A stretch of 61,214 bases of DNA from Blastococcus saxobsidens (lineage in GTDB: Bacteria; Actinomycetota; Actinomycetes; Mycobacteriales; Geodermatophilaceae): assembly GCF_002938435.1 (NCBI RefSeq), contig NZ_POQT01000028.1:1-61214 (forward strand). Direction: 5' to 3'. Below the pieces are notes generated by a model. The model was not told the origin of the DNA. It did not search any database and saw only the letters and a program-made list of their open reading frames with translations. This document shows, piece after piece, positions 24,967 through 33,706 of the stretch. The number at the start of each line of letters is the position of its first letter. Within the stretch, counting starts at the first letter, position 1. The position numbers were made by a program, and so were the translations under genes.

Positions 24967-26079
24967 TCAGTGGTCGATGGAGCAGGCGCCGGCGGGCGCG
25001 CTGATGCAGGTCTGGACGAGGACGCCGTCACCGACGTCGTCGGCGGAGGTGATCTCGCCGTTGCGCAGGTCGCGGACCGCGCCCTCGCGCAGGGGGAGGA
25101 CGCAGCCGTAGCAGATGCCCATGCGGCAGCCGCTCGGCATGAGCACGCCGGCCTCCTCGGCGGCGTCGAGGATCGGCGTCGTGCCCTCGACCTCGATGGT
25201 GGTGCCGTTCCTCTCGAAGGTGACCGCGCCGCCCTCGCCGGCGCCGGCGAGGACACGGGGGCGGAAGCGCTCGGTGTAGAGGCGGTCGGCGATGCCGACG
25301 GAGGCCCAGTGCTCCTCCAGCGCCTCGAGCATGCCGACGGGGCCGCAGGCCCAGGTGGCGCGCTCGTGCAGGTCGGGCACCAGCTCGGCGATGGAGCGGG
25401 CGTCGAGCAGCCCGGCGGTGTCGGTGTGCTGCTCGACGAGGTGGATCCGGCCCTCGGCGGCCAGCTGCCGCAGCTCGGCGCCGAAGACGACGTCCTCGGC
25501 GGTGGGGGCCGAGTGCACGAGCACCGTGTCGGTCAGCTGGTGGGCGTGGTTGCGCAGGATGCCCATGACCGGCGTGATGCCGGAGCCTGCGGTCACGAAC
25601 AGCGACTTGGCCGGCACCTCCTCCGGGAGGCAGAACTCACCGGTGGCCTGGTCGAGCTGGACGATCGTGCCCGGCTGCACGCGGTGCACCAGGTGGTTGG
25701 ACACCTTGCCGTCGGGGATGGCCTTGACGGTGATGGTGAAGCAGCCGTCGGCGCGGTCGAGCACCGAGGTGATCGAGTAGGCACGCCACTGGCGGACGCC
25801 GTCGATGTCGATGCCGATGCGGACGTACTGGCCGGGGACGTGCGGCAGCCAGTCGCGGCCGGGGCGGATGACGATGCTCGCCGCGTCCCGCGTCTCCTTC
25901 TGCACGGCCTCGATGCGGCCGCGCAGGGCGGCTCCGGAGCGGAGCGGGTCGAACAGGTCCAGGTAGTCGACGGGCAGCAGCGGGGTCGTCACCAGCTCGG
26001 CGAGCTTGAGCACCCGGTCGCGCAGCGCGGGCCGCGCCGGACGGCGGGCCTCGGCGGGACGCGGAGTCGTTGCTGTCAT
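24967..26079 (-). CDS. Ferredoxin reductase with C-terminal 2Fe-2S domain, desaturase electron donor
   Basis: A 370-residue flavoprotein. An N-terminal FAD domain (RAYSITSV) and NAD(P)H domain (FVTAGSGITPVMGILRN, TWACGPVGML) come first. A plant-type ferredoxin domain follows with CRMGICYGC and a final Cys in VQTCISAP, binding a 2Fe-2S cluster. It passes electrons from NAD(P)H to the adjacent desaturase, as Rv3230c does for DesA3. The ATG at 26079 (MTATTPRP) is chosen because further upstream the frame runs into the divergent promoter. First gene of a two-gene operon. Confidence 0.92.
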   Translation of the reverse strand: MTATTPRPAEARRPARPALRDRVLKLAELVTTPLLPVDYLDLFDPLRSGAALRGRIEAVQKETRDAASIVIRPGRDWLPHVPGQYVRIGIDIDGVRQWRAYSITSVLDRADGCFTITVKAIPDGKVSNHLVHRVQPGTIVQLDQATGEFCLPEEVPAKSLFVTAGSGITPVMGILRNHAHQLTDTVLVHSAPTAEDVVFGAELRQLAAEGRIHLVEQHTDTAGLLDARSIAELVPDLHERATWACGPVGMLEALEEHWASVGIADRLYTERFRPRVLAGAGEGGAVTFERNGTTIEVEGTTPILDAAEEAGVLMPSGCRMGICYGCVLPLREGAVRDLRNGEITSADDVGDGVLVQTCISAPAGACSIDH

Positions 26080-26171
26080 GCATACAGCTTTCCCATCGCG
26101 GGCGCCAAATACCTGTGCCGGGGACGTGAATCGGGAGGTAGCTTCTGTTCCCTGCGAACAAGGAGGCACCG

Positions 26172-27386
26172 ATGACGTCGGAGGCGCAGAGCTTCCCCGA
26201 GGCGGTGGCCGACGCCATGCGCGCGGAGCTGCCGATGGTGGCGGAGCGGGCCGTGGAGGCCATCATCGTGGCCGTCCCCGGCTACGCCGACGCGTTCCAG
26301 GGCCCGATGGGCCGCAAGATCTCCGGCGCCGTCGAGCTGACCCTGCGCGGCTTCCTCCAGCTCGCGGCCGCCGGGGGGACCGCCGACGCCGGCACCCCGG
26401 GCGGGCCGGTGGTCGAGGCCGCGTACGCCCTGGGCCGCGGCGAGGCTCGCAGCGGACGGTCGATGGACGCACTGCTGGCCGCCTACCGGGTGGGCGCCCG
26501 GGTGTCCTGGCGGGACATGAGCGCCACCGCCGTGGCCGCCGGTCTCGGACCGGAGTCGACGGCCCGGTTCGCCGAGCTGGTGTTCGCCTACATCGACCGG
26601 TTGTCGGCGGCCAGCGTCGCGGGCCACGCCGACGAGCTGGCCTCCAGCGGGCGCGCGCGGGAGCGGCTCCTGGAGCGGCTGGCGCAGGGACTGCTGGTCG
26701 GCAGCCCGCACGCCGAGCTCGTGGAGGCCGCGCAGCGCGCGGAGTGGGCCCCGCCGCGGACCCTGACCGTCGTCGTCCTCCCCGCGGCGCGGGCCCAGGG
26801 GGCCCTGGTGTCGCTGGACGCGCGCACGCTGCGGTCCACCGAGGAGGTGCCCGAGATCGAGGGCATGCCGGACCGCACCGTCCTGCTGGTCCCCGACGCC
26901 GAGGGGCCGGCGCGGCCGGCCCTGCTGCGGTCGCTGGAGGGCCGGGAGGCGGTCGTCGGGCCGGCCCGGCCCTGGTGGGAGGCGTCCGGCTCCTACGCGC
27001 GGGTGCTGCGGGCGCTGCGGTTGGGCATGGTGCCCGAGGAGAGGGCCCCGCTGGACACCGATGCCCGGCTCGCCGAGCTGGTGCTGCGGGCCGACGAGGA
27101 GGCCCTGACCGACCTGCGGGCGCGGGTCCTGGCGCCGCTGGAGGGGCTCGGCGACACCGCGCGGGAGAAGCTCACCGAGACCCTGCGCTCCTGGCTGCTG
27201 CACCACGGCCGGCGGGACCAGGTCGCCGCGGACCTGTTCGTGCACCCGCAGACGGTCCGCTACCGGATGACCCAGCTGCGGCAGCTCTACGGCCCCGGCC
27301 TGGAGGACCCGGCCACCGTCCTGGAGCTCACCGTGGCCCTGGGGGTGGCGCTGCCCGCACGGTCGTCCGACGACGACGAGGGCTGA
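26172..27386 (+). CDS. PucR-type transcriptional regulator
   Basis: A 404-residue protein with a long N-terminal helical sensory region and a central GGDEF-like/CdaR-type region. The C-terminal helix-turn-helix of the PucR family is LRSWLLHHGRRDQVAADLFVHPQTVRYRMTQL. Start ATG 26172 has AAGGAGG 6 nt upstream. It is divergent from the reductase/desaturase operon with only 92 nt between starts, so it is a good candidate for its regulator, possibly sensing lipid or acyl-CoA. The ligand is not deducible. Confidence 0.85.
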   Translation: MTSEAQSFPEAVADAMRAELPMVAERAVEAIIVAVPGYADAFQGPMGRKISGAVELTLRGFLQLAAAGGTADAGTPGGPVVEAAYALGRGEARSGRSMDALLAAYRVGARVSWRDMSATAVAAGLGPESTARFAELVFAYIDRLSAASVAGHADELASSGRARERLLERLAQGLLVGSPHAELVEAAQRAEWAPPRTLTVVVLPAARAQGALVSLDARTLRSTEEVPEIEGMPDRTVLLVPDAEGPARPALLRSLEGREAVVGPARPWWEASGSYARVLRALRLGMVPEERAPLDTDARLAELVLRADEEALTDLRARVLAPLEGLGDTAREKLTETLRSWLLHHGRRDQVAADLFVHPQTVRYRMTQLRQLYGPGLEDPATVLELTVALGVALPARSSDDDEG

Positions 27387-27418
27387 CCGGTGTCGGCACC
27401 CTGCGGCACAGTTCCGGC

Positions 27419-28306
27419 ATGAACGTCGACCTGGCCGCCGCGGCCGACTTCCTCGCCGGTTCGGCGCGGGTCCTGGACCGCCGTCGCTTCGAGCTGCTCT
27501 TCGGCGGTGGCCGTCCCGAACCGGTGCTCGCCGCGGTCGACGGCTACCGCAACCCCGACGGTGGCTACGGGTGGGGGCTGGAGCCCGATCTGCGGTCCGC
27601 CAGCAGCCAGCCCGGCGGAGCGCTGCACGCCCTCGAGGTGTTCGCCGAGACCGGGGGTGCCGGTGCGGACCGGGCGCGGCAGCTGTGCGACTGGCTGGCG
27701 TCGGTGACGCTGCCCGACGGCGGACTGCCGTTCGCGCTGCCCGTGGCCGACCCGGCGGCCTGCGCGCCGTTCTGGGCCGCGGCCGACGCGACCCGCTCCT
27801 CCCTGCAGATCACCGCGGTGGTGGCGGCGACGGCGTACCGGGTGGCGGCCGTCGTCCCCGGTGTGGCCGACCACCCGTGGCTGGCCCGCGCCACGGACCA
27901 CTGCCTGGCGGCGATCGACGGGCTGCCCGCGGGAGCGCACGCCATGGAGCTGGCGTTCGCGGTGCGGTTCCTCGATGCGGCCGCTCCCACGTGCCCGGAC
28001 GCGGCGGCGCGCATCGAGCGGCTGCGGGGAGCGGTCCCGGCCGACGGCCTGCTGCACGTGGCCGGCGGGGCCCCGGACGAGTACATGCGCCCGCTCGACT
28101 TCTCCCCGCTCCCGGGCGGGCCGGGTCGCTCCCTCTTCGGAACCGGTGTGGTCGACGCCGAACTCGACCGGCTGGCCGCCGGGCAGCACGACGACGGCGG
28201 GTGGTCGGTCGATTTCGTCAGCTACTCGCCGGCCGCCGCCCTGGAGTGGCGGGGCCACCAGACCGTGCACGCCCTCTCGCTGCTGCGAGCGAACGGCCGG
28301 CTCTGA
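27419..28306 (+). CDS. Prenyltransferase/squalene-oxidase-like alpha-barrel protein
   Basis: A 295-residue protein. Repeats with G-Y-x-W and DGG motifs (NPDGGYGWGLEPDLRS, LPDGGLPFALP, HDDGGWSVDF) mark a terpenoid-cyclase-type (alpha/alpha) barrel. No DXDD cyclase motif is seen, so it need not be an enzyme of terpene synthesis. The long upstream extension of the frame overlaps the regulator gene, and the ATG at 27419 is the sensible start. It lies 32 nt downstream of the PucR gene and may be co-transcribed. Function not known. Confidence 0.7.
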   Translation: MNVDLAAAADFLAGSARVLDRRRFELLFGGGRPEPVLAAVDGYRNPDGGYGWGLEPDLRSASSQPGGALHALEVFAETGGAGADRARQLCDWLASVTLPDGGLPFALPVADPAACAPFWAAADATRSSLQITAVVAATAYRVAAVVPGVADHPWLARATDHCLAAIDGLPAGAHAMELAFAVRFLDAAAPTCPDAAARIERLRGAVPADGLLHVAGGAPDEYMRPLDFSPLPGGPGRSLFGTGVVDAELDRLAAGQHDDGGWSVDFVSYSPAAALEWRGHQTVHALSLLRANGRL

Positions 28307-28313
28307 GCGCCGG

Positions 28314-28920
28314 TCAGGTCGCGCGCAGGATCGCGACGAGGAACTCGGCGTCGGGGGTGAAGGGCCGCAGGTCCCACGTGGACAGCAGCAGATCCGGCTC
28401 CCAGCCGGCCGTCCGCGCGTCGGCGAGGAAGTCGTCGAACTCGTAGCCGCGGCCCGCACCGAAGCCGATCGCCGCCCGCCCCTCGGGGACCACGTGCGCC
28501 CGCAACCGGCGCAGCACCTCCACGCGGGTCGACTCGGCCAGGAAGGTCACCACGTTGCCGGCGCACACGACGACGTCGAACGGCTCGGCCTCGCCGGCCG
28601 CGGGGAGGTCCAGCTCGGCGAGGTCGCCGACCAGCCACCGCCCCCCCCGGGTGCTGGTCTCGTGCCTCGGCCACCAGCACCGGGTCGCCGTCGACGCCGA
28701 CCACCTGATGACCGGCAGCGGCGAGGTGGCCGCCGATCCGCCCGGTGCCCGATCCTGCGTCGAGCACCCGGGAGCCCCGCGGGAGCATCGCGTCGACCAG
28801 CCGCGCCTCGCCCACGAGGTCGTGCCCGGCGGCGGCCAGGTCGCGGAACCGCTGGATGTAGACGGCCGAGTGCTCCGGGTTCTCCTCCGTCAGGCGCGTC
28901 CACGTGCTGGGTTCGGTCAT
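28314..28920 (-). pseudogene. SAM-dependent methyltransferase split by a frameshift at a G8 tract
   Basis: The N-terminal half (MTEPSTWTRLTEENPEHSAVYIQR, SAM motif LDAGSGTGRIGGHLAAAGH, VVGVDGDP) and the C-terminal half (VVCAGNVVTFLAEST, AAIGFGAGRGYEFDDF, TWDLRPFTPDAEFLVAILRAT) are in different frames. The change occurs at a run of eight G (plus-strand C, 28641-28648). Removing one G restores HPGGRWLVGDLAELDL across the junction, a typical methyltransferase segment. It is a class I methyltransferase of unknown substrate. The lesion may be real, phase-variable or a sequencing error. Confidence 0.78.
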
Positions 28921-28966
28921 GACGCCGTTCTACACGGGGTCGACCGGCATCCCCACCACGAGCGCC

Positions 28967-30310
28967 TCATCCGGGCAGTCTCCAGTCCGGTGGATCAGCC
29001 GGGTGCAGGGCGGGGTCGTCGGCGGTCAGCGTGCGCACCGGCCCCGGCGGTGTGAGCGGCCCCTCGAAGCGCACGGTCACCCGGCCGAGGCCCCGGCCCC
29101 AGACCCAGCCGGCGCCGAGCTGGTCGTGCCGCACGTCCTGCCCCGGCCACCAGCGCTTGTCCGCCGGCAGCTCGGGCTCCACCGTCCTCGCCGGGGCGTC
29201 CGGCGAGGTGTCGGTCGCCTCCTCCGGCTCGTCGGAGTCGGCGAACAGGTCGCCCTGCGCGTAGACCGACAGACCCGAGACGCCGACGCCGAGCAGCCGC
29301 AGCCCCCCGGCGGTGCCCGCCTCGGTCAGCAGCCGCCGGGCGGTGGCGGCGATCAGGCGGGCGTCGTCGGTGGGCTGCGGGAGCGTCTGCGAGCGGGTGA
29401 GCGTGGTGAAGTCGTAGCGGCGCAGCTTCAGCGTCACCGTGCGGCCGGAGATGGCCGACTTCCGCAGCCGCTCCCCCACCCGTCCCGCCATGGAGTCGAT
29501 CTCGCGGGCCAGCACGTCGACGTCGGTGAGGTCCCGCTCGAAGGTCTCCTCGTGCGACACCGACTTCACCCCCCGGTCGGGCACCACGGCGCGGTCGTCG
29601 TCGGCCCGGGCCAGGGCGTGCAGCCCGGCGCCGTGCGCGCGCCCGGCCAGCGCGACCAGGTCCGGCAGCGAGCGCGCGGCCAGGTCCCCCACCGTCTTCA
29701 CGCCCACCTGGTGCAGCCGTTCGGCGGTGGCCGGGCCGACGCCGCCCAGTCGGGTCACCGGCAGCGGGTGCAGCACCTCGAGCTCCTGGCCGGGCGCGAC
29801 GACCACCAGCCCGTCGGGCTTCTGCAGGTCGGAGCCGATCTTGGCCATCAGCTTCGACGTGCCGATGCCCACCGAGCCGGTCACTCCCCCGGTCGCCGCG
29901 GCGATGCGCTCCTTGAGCCCGCGCGCCAGCGCCGTCACGCCGTCGACGGAGAGGTCGTGCTCCCCGGAGGCGGCCAGGTCGACGTAGGCCTCGTCGATGG
30001 AGACCGGCTCCACCAGCGGCGACAGCTCCCGCAGCAGCCCCATGACGACGTCGGAGGTGCGCCGGTAGGCGGCGAACCGGCCGCCCAGGAACGCCGTCCC
30101 GGCGGGGCACCGGCGTCGTGCCTCCGCCGTCGACATGGCCGACCGGGCCCCGTAGGCCCGGGCCTCGTAGGAGGCGGTGGCGACGACGCCGCGGCCGCCC
30201 ACCCCGCCGACGACGACCGGACGGCCGCGCAGCGACGGCTTGTCCCGCTGCTCGACCGCGGCGAAGAAGGCGTCGAGGTCCAGGTGCAGGATGCTCGGCT
30301 CCCGCCGCAC
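28967..30310 (-). CDS. dinB: DNA polymerase IV (Y-family)
   Basis: A 447-residue translesion polymerase. The palm motif ILHLDLDAFFAAVEQRD begins at residue 6, followed by YEARAYGARSAM, the catalytic SIDEAYVDL, the helix-hairpin-helix LGGVGPATAERL and the little-finger domain with ISGRTVTLKLR. A C-terminal extension (DKRWWPGQDVRHDQLGAGWVWGRGLGRVTV) is typical of actinobacterial DinB. The GTG at 30310 is chosen because AAGGAGG lies 5 nt upstream and the protein then begins just before the motif. An ATG 45 nt upstream is less likely. No LexA box was found upstream. Confidence 0.92.
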   Translation of the reverse strand: MRREPSILHLDLDAFFAAVEQRDKPSLRGRPVVVGGVGGRGVVATASYEARAYGARSAMSTAEARRRCPAGTAFLGGRFAAYRRTSDVVMGLLRELSPLVEPVSIDEAYVDLAASGEHDLSVDGVTALARGLKERIAAATGGVTGSVGIGTSKLMAKIGSDLQKPDGLVVVAPGQELEVLHPLPVTRLGGVGPATAERLHQVGVKTVGDLAARSLPDLVALAGRAHGAGLHALARADDDRAVVPDRGVKSVSHEETFERDLTDVDVLAREIDSMAGRVGERLRKSAISGRTVTLKLRRYDFTTLTRSQTLPQPTDDARLIAATARRLLTEAGTAGGLRLLGVGVSGLSVYAQGDLFADSDEPEEATDTSPDAPARTVEPELPADKRWWPGQDVRHDQLGAGWVWGRGLGRVTVRFEGPLTPPGPVRTLTADDPALHPADPPDWRLPG

Positions 30311-30477
30311 ACCGACCTCCTTCGCCCACAGGAACGCCAGCGTTCCCACGCCCATCATCGGTGGCGTCCGGCCAGAGGGGGCGGGGTGGGGCCACCCGGG
30401 CGGGGGGACTTCCTTGCCCGCGTCGTCCCGCAACTGACACGCTGCGCCTTTCCGGTCGACGAGGAGGACGCACACGC

Positions 30478-31035
30478 ATGAGCTCGGTGTTCCTCGTGCT
30501 CGGTGGCCTCGGCGTGGTGGTGCTCCTGCTCTCCCTGTTCGTCGGTGAGCTCGGCGATGTCGGGATCGGCGACGTCGACACCGACGGGCCGTTCTCGGTG
30601 CCGGCCATCGCGGCGCTGCTCGGCGGGATCGGCTTCGGCGGGGCTGCGGCCACCAGTCTGCTGCCCGAGACCCTTCCCGACGTCGTCCGGGCCCTGCTGG
30701 CGCTGGCCGTGGGCGTGGCGGTCGCCGTGCCGCTGGCCTGGGGCGCGGTCCGGCTGTCCCGCGCGCTCAAGGACATGCCGACCTCACCGACCCTGACCCG
30801 TCACCACCTCGTGGGGGCGCAGGGCGTCGTCGTCTCGGCGGTGCCGAGCGCCGGCTACGGCGAGGTGCGACTGATCGTCGCCGGCCAGCAGCTCAAGTTC
30901 TCCGCCCGCAGCGACGTGCCCCTGCCCACCGGGACGCCGGTCTACGTCGTGCAAGCCCTCAGCGAGACCGCGGTCGAGGTCGTCTCGACCGCACCCGACA
31001 GCATCCATCCCCTGCCCGGAGGCGAAACCCCGTGA
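30478..31035 (+). CDS. NfeD-like membrane protein with OB-fold C-terminus
   Basis: A 185-residue protein. The first 100 residues hold about three membrane helices (VFLVLGGLGVVVLLLSLFV and others). The C-terminal part (LVGAQGVVVSAVPSAGYGEVRLIVAGQQLKFSARS, then VYVVQALSETAVEVV) is an NfeD OB fold. NfeD proteins assist flotillins in membrane organisation. Its stop overlaps the start of the flotillin gene (GTGA). Start ATG 30478 has GAGGAGG 8 nt upstream. Confidence 0.85.
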   Translation: MSSVFLVLGGLGVVVLLLSLFVGELGDVGIGDVDTDGPFSVPAIAALLGGIGFGGAAATSLLPETLPDVVRALLALAVGVAVAVPLAWGAVRLSRALKDMPTSPTLTRHHLVGAQGVVVSAVPSAGYGEVRLIVAGQQLKFSARSDVPLPTGTPVYVVQALSETAVEVVSTAPDSIHPLPGGETP

Positions 31036-32567
31036 CGCTGCTCTACGCCATCGGCGGCATCGCCGTCCTGGTCCTCCTGCTGGTCCTGCTCGTCCTGAGC
31101 CGCATCAAGGTCGCCGGTCCCAACCAGGCGTTCCTCGTGACCGGCCGGCAGGGCCGGCAGGTGACCAGCGAGGCCGGCATCGTCTCCCGCGACTCCTCGG
31201 GCCAGAAGGTCGTCATGGGCGCGAGCGTGTTCGTGCTGCCGGTCGTGCAGAAGCTGCACACGATGGATCTTTCCAGCCGCCGGATCCCGGTCGGCATCCG
31301 CGGCGCGGTGTCCAAGCAGGGCGTCAAGTGCGACCTCGAGGGCGTGGCCATCGTGAAGGTCGGCGGCACCGAGGACTCCATCCGCGCCGCCGCGCAGCGG
31401 TTCCTCAACCAGCAGGAGGGCATCGACACCTTCACCTCGGAGGTGCTCGCCGGCGCCCTGCGCTCGATCGTCGGCCGGCTGACGATCGAGGAGATCATCC
31501 GCGACCGCGCGGCCTTCGCCTCCGCCGTCGCCGAGGAGGCGGAGTCCTCGCTGACCGGCCAGGGGCTGGTCCTGGACACCTTCCAGCTGCAGGACATCCA
31601 GGCGGAGGGCTCCTACCTGGCCGACCTGGGCCGTCCCGAGGCCGCGCGGGTGCTCAAGGAGGCCAGCATCGCCGAGGCGCGCGCCCGGCAGGCCGCCCAG
31701 CAGGAGCAGCTGCTCGCCGACGAGGCCATCGCGATCTCGCAGCGGCAGCTGGCGCTCAAGCAGGCCGAGATCACCGCGGAGACCGACGCCGCCAAGGCCC
31801 GCGCGGCCGCCGCCGGACCGCTGGCCCAGGCCGCGCAGGACCAGGCGATCCTCATGGAGCAGGAGAAGGTCGCCGAGCGGACCGCGGCGCTGACCGAGCG
31901 GCAGCTGGACACCGAGGTGCGCCGCCCGGCCGACGCCGAGCGCTACAAGGTGGAGCAGGAGGCCGAGGGCCGCAAGAACTCGGCGATCCTCACCGCCGAG
32001 GCGCAGCGGCAGGCCACCATCGCCGCCGCGCAGGCCGCTGCCGAGCAGGCCCGGCTCTCCGGTGAGGGCGAGCGGGCCCGCCGCTCGGCCCTGGCCGAGG
32101 CCGAGGCGATCGAGGGCGCCAAGCGCGGTGAGGCCGAGAAGATGCGCCGCCAGGCCATCGCCGACGCCGTCGAGCGCGAGGGTGCCGCCGAGGCCGCGGC
32201 GATCCTCGCCCGCGGTCAGGCCGAGGCCGAGGCCCTGGATGCCCGCTCGGACGCCTTCGCCAAGTACGGCGAGGCGGCGATCCTGGAGATGCTGGTCAAG
32301 GTGCTGCCGGAGGTCGTCGGTGCCGCCGCGGCCCCGCTGTCGGCCGTGGAGAGGATGACGGTCATCTCCTCCGACGGCGCCGGTGCGCTGGGCAAGTCGG
32401 TGGCCGCCAACGTCGCCCAGGGCCTGCAGCTGTCCGGCGACCTGACCGGGATCGACGTCGGTGCGCTGCTCCGCCGGCTCAGCGGCTCGGCTGCCGCCGA
32501 CGTCGGGACCAGCATCCCGATCACCGCGGACGGCGACGGCGTGTCCCGCAACGGCGCCGGCGCCTGA
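31032..32567 (+). CDS. Flotillin-like SPFH/band 7 protein
   Basis: A 511-residue protein with an N-terminal membrane helix (LLYAIGGIAVLVLLLVLLVL). It has a band 7/SPFH domain (VPVGIRGAVSKQGVKCDLEGVAIVKVGG) and a long coiled coil rich in Ala, Glu and Arg (about residues 200-420). The C-terminal region is ILEMLVKVLPEVV. It probably forms membrane microdomain scaffolds. GTG start at 31032 overlaps the NfeD stop by 4 nt, so the two are translationally coupled and likely act together. Length and domain order fit flotillin, not the short FloA type. Confidence 0.9.
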   Translation: MTLLYAIGGIAVLVLLLVLLVLSRIKVAGPNQAFLVTGRQGRQVTSEAGIVSRDSSGQKVVMGASVFVLPVVQKLHTMDLSSRRIPVGIRGAVSKQGVKCDLEGVAIVKVGGTEDSIRAAAQRFLNQQEGIDTFTSEVLAGALRSIVGRLTIEEIIRDRAAFASAVAEEAESSLTGQGLVLDTFQLQDIQAEGSYLADLGRPEAARVLKEASIAEARARQAAQQEQLLADEAIAISQRQLALKQAEITAETDAAKARAAAAGPLAQAAQDQAILMEQEKVAERTAALTERQLDTEVRRPADAERYKVEQEAEGRKNSAILTAEAQRQATIAAAQAAAEQARLSGEGERARRSALAEAEAIEGAKRGEAEKMRRQAIADAVEREGAAEAAAILARGQAEAEALDARSDAFAKYGEAAILEMLVKVLPEVVGAAAAPLSAVERMTVISSDGAGALGKSVAANVAQGLQLSGDLTGIDVGALLRRLSGSAAADVGTSIPITADGDGVSRNGAGA

Positions 32568-32610
32568 CCCCTGTGGACGGCGCCCCCCCCGGTGGCCACC
32601 CTGGCGCCGG

Positions 32611-33102
32611 GTGGGCGCCATCGCCCTGACGGGTGCCTCCTACGTCGGGGCCTGGCAGCAGGCCGTGCGGAGTCTCCTCGAGCCGGAGCAGGGGTGGAAC
32701 TGGCCGCTGGTGCTCCTGTACGGCGGCGGATATGCGGTCGCCATGGTGCTCTTCTTCATCGCCGAGCGGGCCGGGTGGTTCGAGGACGAGGACGAGGCCG
32801 CCGCGCGGGCGATCGTGCGCCGCGCGCTGGCCACCGGCGAGCTGCCTCCTGACGGCAGTCCGGCGGCCTGGCGGGCCCGCCTGGAGGCGGAGCTCCACGC
32901 GGCACGGGTGGGTCGCTGGGGCGTCGCGGTCACGGGGCTGGGAATCGCCGCGGCCACCGCCGCTGCGGCGGTCGTGCTCGGCGACCCGGTCGTCGGGCTG
33001 CTCGCGGCCGGGCTCGCCGGCTTCGTCGTCGTCCCGGTGCGCTGGTTCTCCCGCCGCCTGGCGCGAGCGGAAGAGCTCCTGGCCCGGGTGGGGAGCGCCT
33101 GA
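32611..33102 (+). CDS. Small membrane protein, function unknown
   Basis: A 163-residue protein with membrane segments WPLVLLYGGGYAVAMVLFFIA, VAVTGLGIAAATAAAAVVL and VVGLLAAGLAGFVVVPV, plus an acidic EDEDEAAARAIVRRAL helix between them. The GTG at 32611 is the first usable in-frame start. Just upstream, a GTG at 32573 would run into this frame if the C8 tract at 32583-32590 had one more C (giving VDGAPPPRWPPWRRVG), so the true N-terminus is uncertain. It follows the flotillin gene by 43 nt on the same strand. Confidence 0.6.
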   Translation: MGAIALTGASYVGAWQQAVRSLLEPEQGWNWPLVLLYGGGYAVAMVLFFIAERAGWFEDEDEAAARAIVRRALATGELPPDGSPAAWRARLEAELHAARVGRWGVAVTGLGIAAATAAAAVVLGDPVVGLLAAGLAGFVVVPVRWFSRRLARAEELLARVGSA

Positions 33103-33133
33103 GCGGACCGTGGTCCGACACCGTCGGGTGCCC

Positions 33134-33139
33134 TAGGTT
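33134..33139 (+). promoter_or_regulatory. -10 box of DUF3291 gene
   Basis: TAGGTT, 6 nt before the GTG at 33146, indicating a leaderless mRNA. Confidence 0.45.
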
Positions 33140-33145
33140 CGGCCC

Positions 33146-33649
33146 GTGGACCACCACCTCGCCCAGGTCAACGTCTCCCGGCTGCTCGCGCCCCTGGACA
33201 GCCCGCTGCTCGCCGACTTCATGGCCGCCCTGGACGAGGTGAACGCCGAGGCCGACCGTGCCCCCGGTTTCGTGTGGCGGCTGCAGACGGAGGACGGCAA
33301 CGCCACCTCGGTGCAGGCCTTCGGCTGGGACGTCGCCGGCAGCCACGGCATGATCGTCAACCTCACCGTCTGGCAGGACGTCGAGTCGCTCGCCGGCTAC
33401 GTGTTCGGCGGGCAGCACGTGCAGATCATGCGGCGGCGGCGGGAGTGGTTCGCGCGGGCGGCTGAGGCGACGACCGCTCTCTGGTGGGTCCCGGCCGGCT
33501 CCCTGCCCACCACCGACGACGCCGAGGCGCGGATCCGCCTGCTCCGGGCGCAGGGCCCCGCGCCGGAGGCCTTCACCTTCCGCACGCACTTCCCGCCGGT
33601 CGACGGCACCGCCGTCCACGCCGCCGACGACTGGCTCTGCCCCGCCTGA
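33146..33649 (+). CDS. DUF3291 domain protein
   Basis: A 167-residue soluble protein. The family features are LAQVNVSRLLAPLDSPLLADF at the start, then APGFVWRLQTEDGNATSVQAF, IVNLTVWQDVESL and WFARAAEATTALWWVPAG. These match DUF3291, a ferredoxin-like alpha/beta fold resembling antibiotic-biosynthesis monooxygenases. No catalytic role is established. GTG start at 33146 is read from a leaderless promoter. Convergent with thiD. Confidence 0.8.
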   Translation: MDHHLAQVNVSRLLAPLDSPLLADFMAALDEVNAEADRAPGFVWRLQTEDGNATSVQAFGWDVAGSHGMIVNLTVWQDVESLAGYVFGGQHVQIMRRRREWFARAAEATTALWWVPAGSLPTTDDAEARIRLLRAQGPAPEAFTFRTHFPPVDGTAVHAADDWLCPA

Positions 33650-33706
33650 CCGAGCGGGACGAGGAGGGCCGGCCGCATCCGCCGGTGGACGCGATCGCCG
33701 AACCGC

